From Pseudomonadota bacterium (GTDB lineage Bacteria; Pseudomonadota; Gammaproteobacteria; Steroidobacterales; Woeseiaceae): a stretch of 64,000 nt of DNA. The notes under the pieces are model-generated. The model had not been told where the DNA came from and made no database searches. It saw only the letters and a program-made list of their open reading frames with translations. Made by a program: the position numbers and the translations under genes. The stretch is from NCBI GenBank assembly GCA_022563195.1, contig JADFNV010000003.1, positions 1 to 64,000 on the forward strand. The letters run 5' to 3'. Shown here piece by piece: positions 1 through 8,148 of this stretch; positions within the stretch are counted from its first letter, which is position 1, and each line of letters begins with the position of its first letter.

Positions 1-1201
1 AGCGCATTGTGCGATCCAGCAAATACGCTGCTCGGGCGAGGTAGCCCGAGTCCTCCAGCAAAATGATAAACAGGAACAGGATGATAATTTGCGGCAGAAA
101 AATGATGACACTGCCAACGCCCGCGATGATGCCATCGGTGACAAGGCTCGAGAACGCGCCGCCGCCCAGTTGCTTTGCGACTAGCGCTCCAAGTACGGCC
201 GCCGATCGGTCAATCAGTTCCATCATCGGCGTCGCCCAGGCGAATACCGCCTGAAACATAATCGCCATAACAAGAAACAGTCCGATCGTGCCTGGTACCG
301 GGCGATTGACCCACTCGGCCAGACGCGTCCGCCAGGTGTGAAACGGTGGCGCCTTCTGTTGCACATCCGCGAGTACGTCGCGTACCCAGCTAAAGCGCAT
401 TCGCGCTTCGCGTGCGAGCGCGGGTTCTGCTCCGAACAATTCGGCGCGAATATCATCAAGCTTACTCGCCGCATCATTGCCGATAGTGTCAAGCAAGCGA
501 TGATTCAAAGCCGTGGGTTCATCAATCAGTAAACGCACAGCCCCGGCAATACGCATTGGAACCGTCGACAAAGCTGCGAGCTTGCGCGCCGCAGTCGTCA
601 GTTCGGGCCAGGCCAAAACTGGCGCTGCCGGCTCCATGTCGGGCAATTTCGCGAGCATCAATTTTAGCTTGCCAATTCCTGCCCCGGTTGTGGCAACAAC
701 CGGGCACACGGGAATCCCACCGAGACACTGCGCAAGTTTGTCGACATCGATCCTGAGGCCCTTCGCCTCGGCTGCGTCGACCATCGTCAATGCAAGCACA
801 AGCGGCGTTTCGAGCTCAGTGAGCTGTTGCACGAGGTACAGACCCTGATACAGGTTGGTCGCATCGACGACGGCGAGAATGCCATCCGGCGCACTCGTTC
901 CCTCCAGGCGCCCGAAAATGACGTCGACCACGAGCTGTTCTTCAATGGAATGCGCGGAGAGCGCATGTGTACCCGGCAGATCGATCAGCTCAAGCGTGTA
1001 ATCATCGCCCTTCAACGAACCGACATGTCGCTCGACCGTCACGCCCGGATAATTGCCAATACGCTGACGGAGTCCGGTGAGTCGATTGAAGAGTGTGCTC
1101 TTTCCCGAATTGGGACTGCCGACAACCGCAATGCTGGCATCGGCTTGCCGGCGTACACTGATGTCTGCTACGGGTATTCGGGTTTCGCTCGACCTAGTCA
1201 C
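1..1201 (-). CDS. feoB: Ferrous iron transporter FeoB, N-terminal part (runs off the window)
   Basis: Inner-membrane Fe(II) uptake protein with a cytosolic G-protein domain. About 400 codons are present and the 3' end lies outside the window. The start is a GTG at 1201 that overlaps the end of feoA by 8 nt. G1 is GSPNSGKST (residues 28-36), G2 lies around YPGVT (51-55) and G3 is DLPGTHAL (74-81). The segment expected to be G4 (NxxD) reads TMVD (139-142), so the guanine-specifying Asn is Thr, confirmed at codon 785-787. A helical spacer follows, then the first membrane helices, for example the one beginning PGTIGLFLVMAIMF. It is co-transcribed with feoA. The identity is secure; the effect of the G4 change is unknown. 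Confidence 0.93.
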   Translation of the reverse strand, partial: MTRSSETRIPVADISVRRQADASIAVVGSPNSGKSTLFNRLTGLRQRIGNYPGVTVERHVGSLKGDDYTLELIDLPGTHALSAHSIEEQLVVDVIFGRLEGTSAPDGILAVVDATNLYQGLYLVQQLTELETPLVLALTMVDAAEAKGLRIDVDKLAQCLGGIPVCPVVATTGAGIGKLKLMLAKLPDMEPAAPVLAWPELTTAARKLAALSTVPMRIAGAVRLLIDEPTALNHRLLDTIGNDAASKLDDIRAELFGAEPALAREARMRFSWVRDVLADVQQKAPPFHTWRTRLAEWVNRPVPGTIGLFLVMAIMFQAVFAWATPMMELIDRSAAVLGALVAKQLGGGAFSSLVTDGIIAGVGSVIIFLPQIIILFLFIILLEDSGYLARAAYLLDRTMR

Positions 1202-1445
1202 CGCGATCGCTAAGCGTTACCGTAAAATGTCGGGCCTGCTCCTGGCGCAGAGAAATGCCGCAACCGAACAAACGGAATTCCATAGGGTCGCCGCCCAATG
1301 CGGCACCTGCCAGTTCGATCTCGGCACCCTCAACGAGACCCAACACCATGAGTCGCTGTATCAGAGGGTCACTCGCATCAACCGATTCGATGATGCCCTT
1401 CTGGCCGCGTTTCAAAGAGGCGAGCGTATTGCCGTTGTGGTCCAT
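1194..1445 (-). CDS. feoA: Ferrous iron transport protein FeoA
   Basis: Small SH3-like cytosolic partner of FeoB, 83 residues beginning MDHNGNTLASLKRGQ. The segment RLMVLGLVEGAEIEL and the later DPMEFRLFGCGISLRQEQA are typical of FeoA. The frame stays open upstream to a GTG at 1493, but that codon lies between the -35 and -10 of the apparent promoter and upstream of the Fur box, so the ATG at 1445 is the better start. The last 8 nt overlap the GTG start of feoB, implying translational coupling. There is no clear Shine-Dalgarno before the ATG, and the leader would be only about 25 nt. Confidence 0.9.
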   Translation of the reverse strand: MDHNGNTLASLKRGQKGIIESVDASDPLIQRLMVLGLVEGAEIELAGAALGGDPMEFRLFGCGISLRQEQARHFTVTLSDRGD

Positions 1446-1453
1446 TATTGAAT

Positions 1454-1472
1454 GATAATGATTCGCATTTAG
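1454..1472 (-). promoter_or_regulatory. Fur box upstream of feoAB
   Basis: On the minus strand the sequence CTAAATGCGAATCATTATC matches the 19-bp Fur consensus GATAATGATAATCATTATC at 14 of 19 positions, including the last ten in a row. It lies 9-27 nt upstream of the feoA ATG, over the likely transcription start. Iron-bound Fur would block transcription, as is usual for feo operons. Confidence 0.8.
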
Positions 1473-1476
1473 ATTT

Positions 1477-1504
1477 GCAATAGCGGCCCGCACACGTTTG
1501 TCAA
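1477..1504 (-). promoter_or_regulatory. Putative sigma-70 promoter of feoAB
   Basis: The minus strand has a perfect TTGACA (-35) at 1504-1499, a 16-nt spacer and a weak -10 TATTGC at 1482-1477. The Fur box follows immediately. The -35 is strong evidence; the -10 is only a partial match. Confidence 0.5.
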
Positions 1505-1545
1505 AACAGTGCCTCCTGGACCGGATGATGCGTGACTGATCCGGG

Positions 1546-2181
1546 CTAGAGGCTTGGCCTGCCGAATTCGTCGGGCAGCACGGCCTCGATTCGTTCCATC
1601 ACGTCCAACCGATGCAGCAAATCGTTGATGTAGTCCAGTTTGTCTGTGTCCAGGACCAGAACGTCGCTCATGCTGTACGATTTAATCCACTTCTCGTACA
1701 GCCGATCGAGCCGTTTGAGATAGGCCAGCGGCACATCCTGCTCCATTTCCCGCCCGCGCAGGCGGATGCGCTGGCGCAGCGTTCGCATCGAGCAGCGCAG
1801 GTAAATCATCAGATCCGGAGGGCGGATCGCGTCCAGGATTGCGCCATAAAATCCCTGGTATGTGTCCCAGTCTCGTTTCGAGATCTTGCGCATTTGCATC
1901 AGGGCCGTGGCAAAAATTTCCGCGTCTTCGAAAATGGTTCGATCGAGAGCGACAACACCGGGCTGTCGATCCAACTCCTGGTGCAGACGAAATTTGTTGC
2001 TGAGAAAATAGAGTTGCGACTGATACGCCCAGCGTTTCATGTCCTTGTAAAAATCGGCGAGGTAGGGATTCTCGTCATTCGGCTCGTAGAACGGCATGAC
2101 TCCGTACGTGCGCGACAGAAACTCGACGAGCGTCGACTTGCCCGAACCCATATTTCCGGCGATGGCGATTGAGCGTTTCAT
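1546..2181 (-). CDS. Deoxynucleoside kinase family protein
   Basis: Predicted cytosolic kinase of 211 residues that phosphorylates deoxynucleosides in the salvage pathway. The P-loop GNMGSGKST is at residues 9-17. EPNDENPYLADFY follows at about 33-45, then a DRT segment (VVALDRTIFEDAEIFA) corresponding to the DRS/ERS substrate and catalytic motif, and an arginine-rich lid (RTLRQRIRLRGREME). The length matches bacterial dGuo/dAdo kinase-type proteins. It is divergent from hpt across an 89-bp gap, so both neighbours belong to nucleoside or base salvage. The exact substrate (dA, dG, dC or dT) cannot be read from the sequence. Confidence 0.85.
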   Translation of the reverse strand: MKRSIAIAGNMGSGKSTLVEFLSRTYGVMPFYEPNDENPYLADFYKDMKRWAYQSQLYFLSNKFRLHQELDRQPGVVALDRTIFEDAEIFATALMQMRKISKRDWDTYQGFYGAILDAIRPPDLMIYLRCSMRTLRQRIRLRGREMEQDVPLAYLKRLDRLYEKWIKSYSMSDVLVLDTDKLDYINDLLHRLDVMERIEAVLPDEFGRPSL

Positions 2182-2270
2182 CGACTGCGTACCTTACCGC
2201 ATTCACGTCTGGCATCCACCCGAAAGATAACCTATGCTCGCGGCATCCGACCATCTTGCCCGGATCATTC

Positions 2271-2804
2271 ATGATGAGCGAACCATCTCCACCGGTTCTG
2301 ATCAGCGAAAGCGCAATCGATGCACGCGTCCGCGAACTGGCCAGAGAGATATCTGATGACTACAGCAACGGTGACGGCATCATTTTGATCGGCGTGCTCA
2401 AGGGTGCGTTCATTTTTCTTGCCGATCTGTCGCGACGCCTGACAATACCGCGCACGATTGAATTTATCGCCGTATCGAGCTATGAAGACAGCGATGTTGC
2501 AAGCGGCGCAGTGCGCCTCGTCATGGACGTACGCGGCAACATAGAAGGACGTGATGTTCTGATCGTCGAAGACATTGTCGACACAGGCCAAACGCTAAGC
2601 TACCTGATCGGCATGCTCGAGTCCCACGGCCCTGCCTCCATTCGCACTTGCGCCCTGTTGCACAAGGCAGAACGTGCCGAAGTCGACGTCAATATCGACT
2701 ACCTCGGATTCGGTATCGGCGATGAATGGGTCGTGGGTTACGGCCTCGACTACGCCGAAAAGGACCGGACATTACCGTACATCGGGGTCATTGATCCTAG
2801 CTAA
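2271..2804 (+). CDS. hpt: Hypoxanthine phosphoribosyltransferase
   Basis: Converts hypoxanthine or guanine plus PRPP to IMP or GMP in purine salvage. The protein has 177 residues from the ATG at 2271 (MMSEPSPPVL). The frame is open about 100 nt further upstream, but that stretch is not protein-like and runs towards the divergent kinase gene. The PRPP-binding motif VLIVEDIVDTGQT is clear, as are GVLKGAFIFLADL and the SYEDS flexible loop that replaces the SY pair. The C-terminal segment DEWVVGYGLDYAE is characteristic of HPRT. The stop codon overlaps the stop of the convergent cation transporter by 4 nt. Confidence 0.92.
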   Translation: MMSEPSPPVLISESAIDARVRELAREISDDYSNGDGIILIGVLKGAFIFLADLSRRLTIPRTIEFIAVSSYEDSDVASGAVRLVMDVRGNIEGRDVLIVEDIVDTGQTLSYLIGMLESHGPASIRTCALLHKAERAEVDVNIDYLGFGIGDEWVVGYGLDYAEKDRTLPYIGVIDPS

Positions 2805-3673
2805 TGATCGGCGCAGTCATCGGTTTCGATCTCGATCGTCGAGTGGCCGATGCCGTACTCGTCGCGAAGAATCGTTTTGACGCATCGAATAATATCGGTC
2901 GGGTTTTCGGGTGTGCTGTGCACTCGAACATGCATCGTCAGCATCAGCTCCTGAGGTGTCAGGCCCCAGACGTGCACATGATGAATGTTGCTGACCTCGG
3001 GAACACGGCTGATGAGCTTGTCGCGCATATCGTCCACGTCGAGCCATTCCGGCGCGCCTTCCAGTAGCACATGCGCGCTGCGCTTGACGAGCACCCACGC
3101 ACTCCTGAGTATCAATATTGCTACAGCGACAGAAAGAATCGGATCGATTGCCATCCACCCCGTATAAATGATCACGATCGCTGCGACGATAGCCGCTATC
3201 GAGCCCAGCAGATCGGAAGCGACATGCAATGTCGCTCCACGAATGTTGAGATTGTCCCGGTCACCGCCGTGCAATACGACAAAAGCGATGATATTGACGA
3301 CCAGACCGGCGCTCGCCACGACGAGCATTGTAGGCCCAAGCACATCCGGTGGCGCGAGAAACCGCGTGACTGCCTCATACAGTATCCAGCCAACGATAAA
3401 CAGCAGGCTCAGTCCGTTGACGAATGCCGCGAGGATCTGAAATCGGTGATAACCGTAGGTCAGTCGTGCATCGGCAGGTCGCGTGCTGACACGAAACGCA
3501 ATCAACGTCAGCGCAAGCGCCATCGAATCGGTCAACATGTGCCCCGCGTCCGCGAGAAGAGCGAGCGATCCCGAGAGTATGCCGCCGATCACTTCGACGA
3601 CCATGAATGCTGCCGTCAATATCAGCGCAATCGTGACACGCCGACTGTTGCTGCTGATGTGTGCTGTACTCAC
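2801..3673 (-). CDS. Cation diffusion facilitator (CzcD/ZitB-like zinc exporter)
   Basis: Inner-membrane proton-coupled exporter for Zn(II) and similar divalent metals, 290 residues. Six membrane helices can be picked out. The transport-site motifs are HMLTD (H45, D49) in helix 2 and HVASD (H150, D154) in helix 5, both the HxxxD form of zinc-selective members. The C-terminal cytosolic domain contains HHVHVWGLTPQELMLTMHV, as in CzcD and ZitB. The histidine-rich loop between helices 4 and 5 is short (VLHGGDRDNLN). No metal regulator gene is adjacent. It is convergent with hpt and shares 4 nt at the stops. Confidence 0.9.
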   Translation of the reverse strand: MSTAHISSNSRRVTIALILTAAFMVVEVIGGILSGSLALLADAGHMLTDSMALALTLIAFRVSTRPADARLTYGYHRFQILAAFVNGLSLLFIVGWILYEAVTRFLAPPDVLGPTMLVVASAGLVVNIIAFVVLHGGDRDNLNIRGATLHVASDLLGSIAAIVAAIVIIYTGWMAIDPILSVAVAILILRSAWVLVKRSAHVLLEGAPEWLDVDDMRDKLISRVPEVSNIHHVHVWGLTPQELMLTMHVRVHSTPENPTDIIRCVKTILRDEYGIGHSTIEIETDDCADH

Positions 3674-3694
3674 GACCGGAAAGCCAAGTGTCAG

Positions 3695-5002
3695 CTAGTG
3701 CTCAATGCTCAGTCTGTAAATCAGGATAGCGGCACGCTTGATGGCCAAGGGCATCGACGTCAGGTCCAGGCTCTCGTTGGGCGTATGGCCTCCATCACCC
3801 AGCGCACCGAGTCCAGCAAGGCCATCAGCATACGGCGCGACAAACGATATGTCCGCCGCCCCACGCCTCGATGGATCCAGTGCCGGCATCGGGCCGCGAC
3901 CCAGCGCCTCATTAATGGCCGAATACTCTGCCATTAAACGGCGATTGCCGTCGGTCGGACTCATGGACGGGTACCTGTCCTGAAACTCGATCGTTGCCGA
4001 GGTGTGCGGCAGACTGCGTGCGACAACGACACGCATTTTATCCCGTGCACGTTCCAGTTGCTCGTCGGAAATTGTGCGAATGCCCCCATGCACGACCACA
4101 CGCCTTGGAATTACGTTGGTCTTGCCAAACGTATGGCCCCTGTTTTGTTGCGCGTCGTAATCGACATCGGTGCCACCGGAAATTGTGCCCGCATTGAAAG
4201 TGAGGTGCTCTTCGCCGCGAACCTCAACGTAAAAATCGTGCAGAATTCGCGCGGCCTCGAAAATTGCTCCGGCTCCGGCATCCTCGCTGAAAATGCCCGA
4301 CGAGTGCGCCTGTCTGCCCGTAACCTCGAGCATCCAGCTACTTGAGCTACGCCGCGAAACCGTCGCCCAGTCCTTGCCGTCGTAATTGATGGCCGACTCG
4401 AAACCCAGCGCCACATCGGCCCACTGCCCTGCCTCGATCAGGTGCTTGCGCGATATTGAAAGGGGCTGTCCGGATTTTTCCTCGTCGCCCGTATAGGCCA
4501 CCACAATCGCAAGATTATCCAGCACACCGATCTCGCCAAGTGCTTTCAGCGCGTACACGATAATAACGTTGCCCGCCTTCATGTCCTCCACGCCGGGCCC
4601 ACGCGCCATGTCGCCATCTCGTTCAAACGATTGAAACGCGTCGTCAGCTTCGAACACAGTGTCCAGGTGACCAATCAGCAGAAACTTCTTCCCCTGCCCG
4701 TCTTTGCGGCCGATCAAGTGGCCGGCCCGATTGACCTCGGGCGGCATTTCGATCCACTCGGTGTCCAGGCCCAGGCCATCAAGCTCGCGACGCATAACTC
4801 GGCCGACTTCGCGGACACCATCATGATTCATCGTGCCACTGCCGATGTTGACGGTTTCGGCGAGCAACTCAATCGCGTTCTCGGCGTGCGCGTCGATCCA
4901 CTCGATCATGCGCTGTTCGTCTGCGTTGAAATCCGCCGCCACCACGCTGGAAATGAACAGCGTAGAAACTGCGATGATGGATGCAAGCGCATGACGTCTC
5001 AT
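3695..5002 (-). CDS. Secreted M20 family metallopeptidase (glutamate carboxypeptidase-like)
   Basis: Zinc peptidase of 435 residues with an N-terminal signal peptide ending about VVAAD (residue 23). Metal-site residues are visible in GHLDTV (H112, D114), GVEDMKAG (bridging D140), TGDEEKSG (catalytic E174, metal E175) and the C-terminal GDGGHTPNE histidine. An AHSSG segment belongs to the dimerisation or lid domain. The family removes C-terminal glutamate or cleaves related peptides; the substrate here is unknown and periplasmic location is inferred. It sits 8 bp downstream of the symporter pair on the same strand, so it may supply an amino-acid substrate for import. Confidence 0.87.
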   Translation of the reverse strand: MRRHALASIIAVSTLFISSVVAADFNADEQRMIEWIDAHAENAIELLAETVNIGSGTMNHDGVREVGRVMRRELDGLGLDTEWIEMPPEVNRAGHLIGRKDGQGKKFLLIGHLDTVFEADDAFQSFERDGDMARGPGVEDMKAGNVIIVYALKALGEIGVLDNLAIVVAYTGDEEKSGQPLSISRKHLIEAGQWADVALGFESAINYDGKDWATVSRRSSSSWMLEVTGRQAHSSGIFSEDAGAGAIFEAARILHDFYVEVRGEEHLTFNAGTISGGTDVDYDAQQNRGHTFGKTNVIPRRVVVHGGIRTISDEQLERARDKMRVVVARSLPHTSATIEFQDRYPSMSPTDGNRRLMAEYSAINEALGRGPMPALDPSRRGAADISFVAPYADGLAGLGALGDGGHTPNESLDLTSMPLAIKRAAILIYRLSIEH

Positions 5003-5010
5003 ACGTGAAC

Positions 5011-6774
5011 CTAATCGAAATGCCGCGGCACGCGGATCTGCTCAACCATGTATTGTATACGCTCCGGAGGCGGCGCCGTCATGTGGCTAACCGTGATGGC
5101 AACGATGAAATTCAGACACATGCCGACAGCGCCTATGCCTTCCGGTGAGATGCCGAATAACCAGTGCTCCGCGACATTTTCGCCCCAGGGTGCGCCTGCC
5201 CATTTCAGGAACAAGCCCTTGAAGTATTCAATATAGCCGTAGGTAAACACCAATCCGGTTAGCATACCGGCGATCGCGCCCTCTTTGTTGACCCGTTTGA
5301 AAAAGATGCCGAGCAGGATTACGGGAAACAGCGATGCCGCGGCGAGTCCGAAGGCAAAGGCGACGACCTGTGCGACCCAACCGGGCGGATCGAAGCCCAG
5401 GTAGCCGGCTATCATTATCGCGAATGCCGCGGCAATTCGGCCAGCGAGCAATTCTTTCTTCTCCGAGATATCCGGCACGAAAATGCCCTTGATCAGGTCG
5501 TGTGATATCGCTGCTGATATGACCAGCAATAGCCCGGCCGCTGTCGACAGTGCGGCGGCGATGGCGCCTGCAGCAACCAGCGCAATCACCCAATTGGGCA
5601 ATCCTGCAATCTCCGGATTGGCCAGCACCATGATGTCGCGATCGACAGTCAGTTCATTACCCTGCCAGCCGTATTCGGCTGCCTGTGCGGCGAACTCCGC
5701 ATTGTCGTCATTGTAGTACTGAATTCGGCCATCGCCATTCTTGTCCTCGAAACCGATAAGACCCGTCTTTTGCCAGGTCTCGAACCAGCTCGGAAGATCG
5801 TCAATGGCCAGGTTGCCGTCCACGGCGCCAATTTCGCCGGGCTGTATCGTATTGATCAGGTTGTAACGAGCCATAGCCCCCACGACAGGTGCTGTCGTGT
5901 AAAGAATGGCGATAAACAGCAGCGCATATCCGGCCGACTTGCGGGCGTCGCGAACCTTGGGCACGGTGAAAAATCGCACGATCACATGCGGCAAGCCGGC
6001 CGTGCCGACCATCAGGGCCAGAGTGATGCAAAACACGTCAATCATGCTCTTGCTACCCGACGTGTACTGCTTGAATCCCAGCGATGTAACGATGTCATCA
6101 AGCTTGTCCAGCAAGGCGGTGCCCGTCCCCACGATCTCGCTGCCGAATGCCAGCTGCGGTATCGGGTTGCCCGTTATCTGGATGGCAATGAAGATGGCCG
6201 GCACCGTGTAGGCGAAGATCAACACGCAGTATTGCGCGACCTGCGTATAGGTAATTCCTTTCATACCGCCGAGCACGGCGTAAATGAACACGACCGTCAT
6301 GCCGATCACGAGGCCCGTCGTTACAGGAACCTCGAGGAAACGCGAGAAGACAATACCGACGCCACGCATCTGCCCGGCAACATAGGTGAACGATATGAAT
6401 ATGAGGCAGATAACGGCAACGACACGTGCCGTCTTCGAGTAGTAACGCTCGCCAATGAATTCCGGCACCGTGAACTTACCGAATTTGCGCAGATAGGGCG
6501 CGAGCAATAGGGCCAACAAGACATAGCCACCGGTCCAGCCCATCAGGTAAACCGATCCGTCATAGCCGAGAAACGCGATCAGGCCAGCTATCGACAAGAA
6601 CGATGCAGCACTCATCCAGTCTGCTGCCGTGGCCATGCCGTTGGCGAGCGGCGATACCCCCCTGCCCGCTATGTAGAAGTCACCCGTGTCTTTCGCACGA
6701 GACCAAAAGGCGATGCCGATGTAGAGCGCAAAACTAATGCCCACAGCGAGATACGTGAGCACCTTCAAACTCAT
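5011..6774 (-). CDS. Sodium:solute symporter, large subunit (VC_2705/ActP-like)
   Basis: Inner-membrane transporter of 587 residues in the SSS family with about 13 helices. Typical segments are GRGVSPLANGMATAADWMSA and GGMKGITYTQVAQ. It belongs to the subfamily that carries an extended extracytoplasmic loop with an EF-hand-like DKNGDGRIQYYND, here about residues 343-355. Members pair with a small DUF4212 subunit, which is the next gene upstream, and are usually annotated as acetate or other short-carboxylate symporters. The start ATG is 9 bp after the DUF4212 stop. The substrate cannot be decided from sequence. Confidence 0.88.
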   Translation of the reverse strand: MSLKVLTYLAVGISFALYIGIAFWSRAKDTGDFYIAGRGVSPLANGMATAADWMSAASFLSIAGLIAFLGYDGSVYLMGWTGGYVLLALLLAPYLRKFGKFTVPEFIGERYYSKTARVVAVICLIFISFTYVAGQMRGVGIVFSRFLEVPVTTGLVIGMTVVFIYAVLGGMKGITYTQVAQYCVLIFAYTVPAIFIAIQITGNPIPQLAFGSEIVGTGTALLDKLDDIVTSLGFKQYTSGSKSMIDVFCITLALMVGTAGLPHVIVRFFTVPKVRDARKSAGYALLFIAILYTTAPVVGAMARYNLINTIQPGEIGAVDGNLAIDDLPSWFETWQKTGLIGFEDKNGDGRIQYYNDDNAEFAAQAAEYGWQGNELTVDRDIMVLANPEIAGLPNWVIALVAAGAIAAALSTAAGLLLVISAAISHDLIKGIFVPDISEKKELLAGRIAAAFAIMIAGYLGFDPPGWVAQVVAFAFGLAAASLFPVILLGIFFKRVNKEGAIAGMLTGLVFTYGYIEYFKGLFLKWAGAPWGENVAEHWLFGISPEGIGAVGMCLNFIVAITVSHMTAPPPERIQYMVEQIRVPRHFD

Positions 6775-6783
6775 ACCCGTGCC

Positions 6784-7041
6784 TCAATCTTCATGCACAT
6801 CGTACTCTCTGTCGAGGCGATTCATGCGCCAGGCATAGAAGAAGATCAATGCCACGAATATGTAGATCGATCCCTGCTGCGCGAACCAGAAGCCGAGTTG
6901 AAAGCCGCCGATACGAATCCGGTTCAATTGCTCGACCAGCAGAATACCGAAACCATAAGAACAGACGAACCAGATAACCAGGCACATCGCGACAATGCGC
7001 AGGTTGGCGTGCCAGTAGGCCGTACGTTTTTCAGAATCCAT
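6784..7041 (-). CDS. DUF4212 small subunit of sodium/solute symporter
   Basis: Protein of 85 residues with two membrane helices (about 14-36 and 50-71). The start region YWHANLRIV and the segment GFQLGFWFAQQGSIYIFV are characteristic of the DUF4212 symporter small subunit. It always neighbours a VC_2705-type SSS permease, as here. The pair forms one transcription unit, probably extending into the M20 peptidase gene. Confidence 0.9.
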   Translation of the reverse strand: MDSEKRTAYWHANLRIVAMCLVIWFVCSYGFGILLVEQLNRIRIGGFQLGFWFAQQGSIYIFVALIFFYAWRMNRLDREYDVHED

Positions 7042-7103
7042 AGGGTGCCAGGGGGGTTTGTTTTTATAGGCAGCTAATGTAGCAAAGCAGAATCAATCAG
7101 GCA

Positions 7104-7131
7104 CAAAAAAGCGGCTCCTGATCGGAGCCGC
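7104..7131 (-). terminator. Rho-independent terminator (minus strand)
   Basis: GCGGCTCC (7111-7118) pairs with GGAGCCGC (7124-7131) around a 5-nt loop, followed on the minus strand by six T residues (7110-7105). It would end transcripts coming from the CMD-family gene at 7451-8056 before they reach the symporter operon. Confidence 0.85.
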
Positions 7132-7450
7132 CTCTTAACCATCGTCAGCACGTGGTTCCTGGCCCCCTGAATCCCCCGCCAAGCCGTACCTGAAGGTGTC
7201 TTGCAAATCGTTGCGCGGCCATCTGTTGCTCAAAGGCTACGCTTGTCAGACGAAAAGGTCGCAGAAATACAACCATTTGTCAATTCTTTACAGCCCGTCT
7301 GCGACGAATTCCACATTTTTTTGCTAGCATTGTGGTGTTTTTACAACACGATGTTTGAACGCTTGTTGCGCAATTCACGATAGGGTCCCATCGCCTCACT
7401 GCGATGACGATTCTCAGCGCGCGTCAATTATCCCGTGAGTTCCCGTTTTT
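7132..7450. other. Intergenic region without a recognised gene
   Basis: About 320 bp between the CMD-family stop and the terminator. It is T-rich in 7300-7345 and contains a short inverted repeat, GGTGTTTTTACAACACG, near 7331. No convincing reading frame or RNA gene was seen. It may be the 3' UTR of the CMD-family transcript, or hold upstream signals for the symporter operon. Confidence 0.4.
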
Positions 7451-8056
7451 CTATTGATGGCTCCAGTTGTTCGAATCCTTGGGATCGCCGGGCGACAAGC
7501 CGATAATATCGCCGTGCGATTCGATGCCCAGGCCAAGAACCGTGCGATTGGCATAGGCGAAGTAGGCCGTAACCTGGTTGATCTCCAGTATATCGCCATC
7601 ATCAAAACCTGCGGCTCGAAGCGCCTCGATCTCCTGTGCTGATACGGCTGCAGCGCCGACGGTCAGCCGCTGTGCATACTCAAGTCCTGCAAGCTCCTTG
7701 CCCGCAAACGCTGCGGCGGGGTTTCCGTCCAGCAGCGCGTGACGAATCTCGGCGACTCGCACGTCGTCGGACAACAACCGTGACAACCCGGCGACATGAT
7801 GGTCCACGCAATACTGGCATCGATTCAACATGCTGACGTAAACACCAATCGTTTCGAGGTAAGACTTTGGCAAAGCGTTGCCGGGATGGTGCAACACGCT
7901 CTTGTACAGTGCCATATGCCCTTGCATCGAATGTGGTCTCAGGCTGTGGGCGAGCATGATGTTGTCGATGTTGTTGCCCGGCCCCTTGATGCGGTCATAA
8001 AGCTTGCGCAATGCCCCTCTGGCTTCGTCATATGAGATAGTTGCAATCCAGGTCAT
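7451..8056 (-). CDS. Carboxymuconolactone decarboxylase/AhpD-like protein
   Basis: Small helical protein of 201 residues from the ATG at 8056 (MTWIATISYDEARG), preceded by GGAGACC as ribosome-binding site. The frame is open upstream, but those residues are not family-like. The redox motif CQYCVDHH (CxxC with the following His) is the AhpD-type peroxidase active site, here in the peroxidase-related subfamily with the motif ETIGVYVSMLNRCQYCVDHH. The likely role is thiol-dependent reduction of peroxides or a related protective reaction; substrate unknown. It stands alone, divergent from the amidohydrolase gene and followed by a terminator. Confidence 0.82.
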   Translation of the reverse strand: MTWIATISYDEARGALRKLYDRIKGPGNNIDNIMLAHSLRPHSMQGHMALYKSVLHHPGNALPKSYLETIGVYVSMLNRCQYCVDHHVAGLSRLLSDDVRVAEIRHALLDGNPAAAFAGKELAGLEYAQRLTVGAAAVSAQEIEALRAAGFDDGDILEINQVTAYFAYANRTVLGLGIESHGDIIGLSPGDPKDSNNWSHQ

Positions 8057-8148
8057 CGTCTTGGTCTCCGAATCCTGTCGGATAAATAAAGGCATGAACA
8101 TTACAGCGAGTATCATTATCATCAGCGCCCGCAGGTGGCAACAGATCG

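Noticed and set aside
3071-3937. A 288-codon open frame on the plus strand
   Set aside because: It spans the convergent antisense of the CDF exporter and the M20 peptidase; the translation is rich in Arg, Asp and Cys without protein-like pattern.
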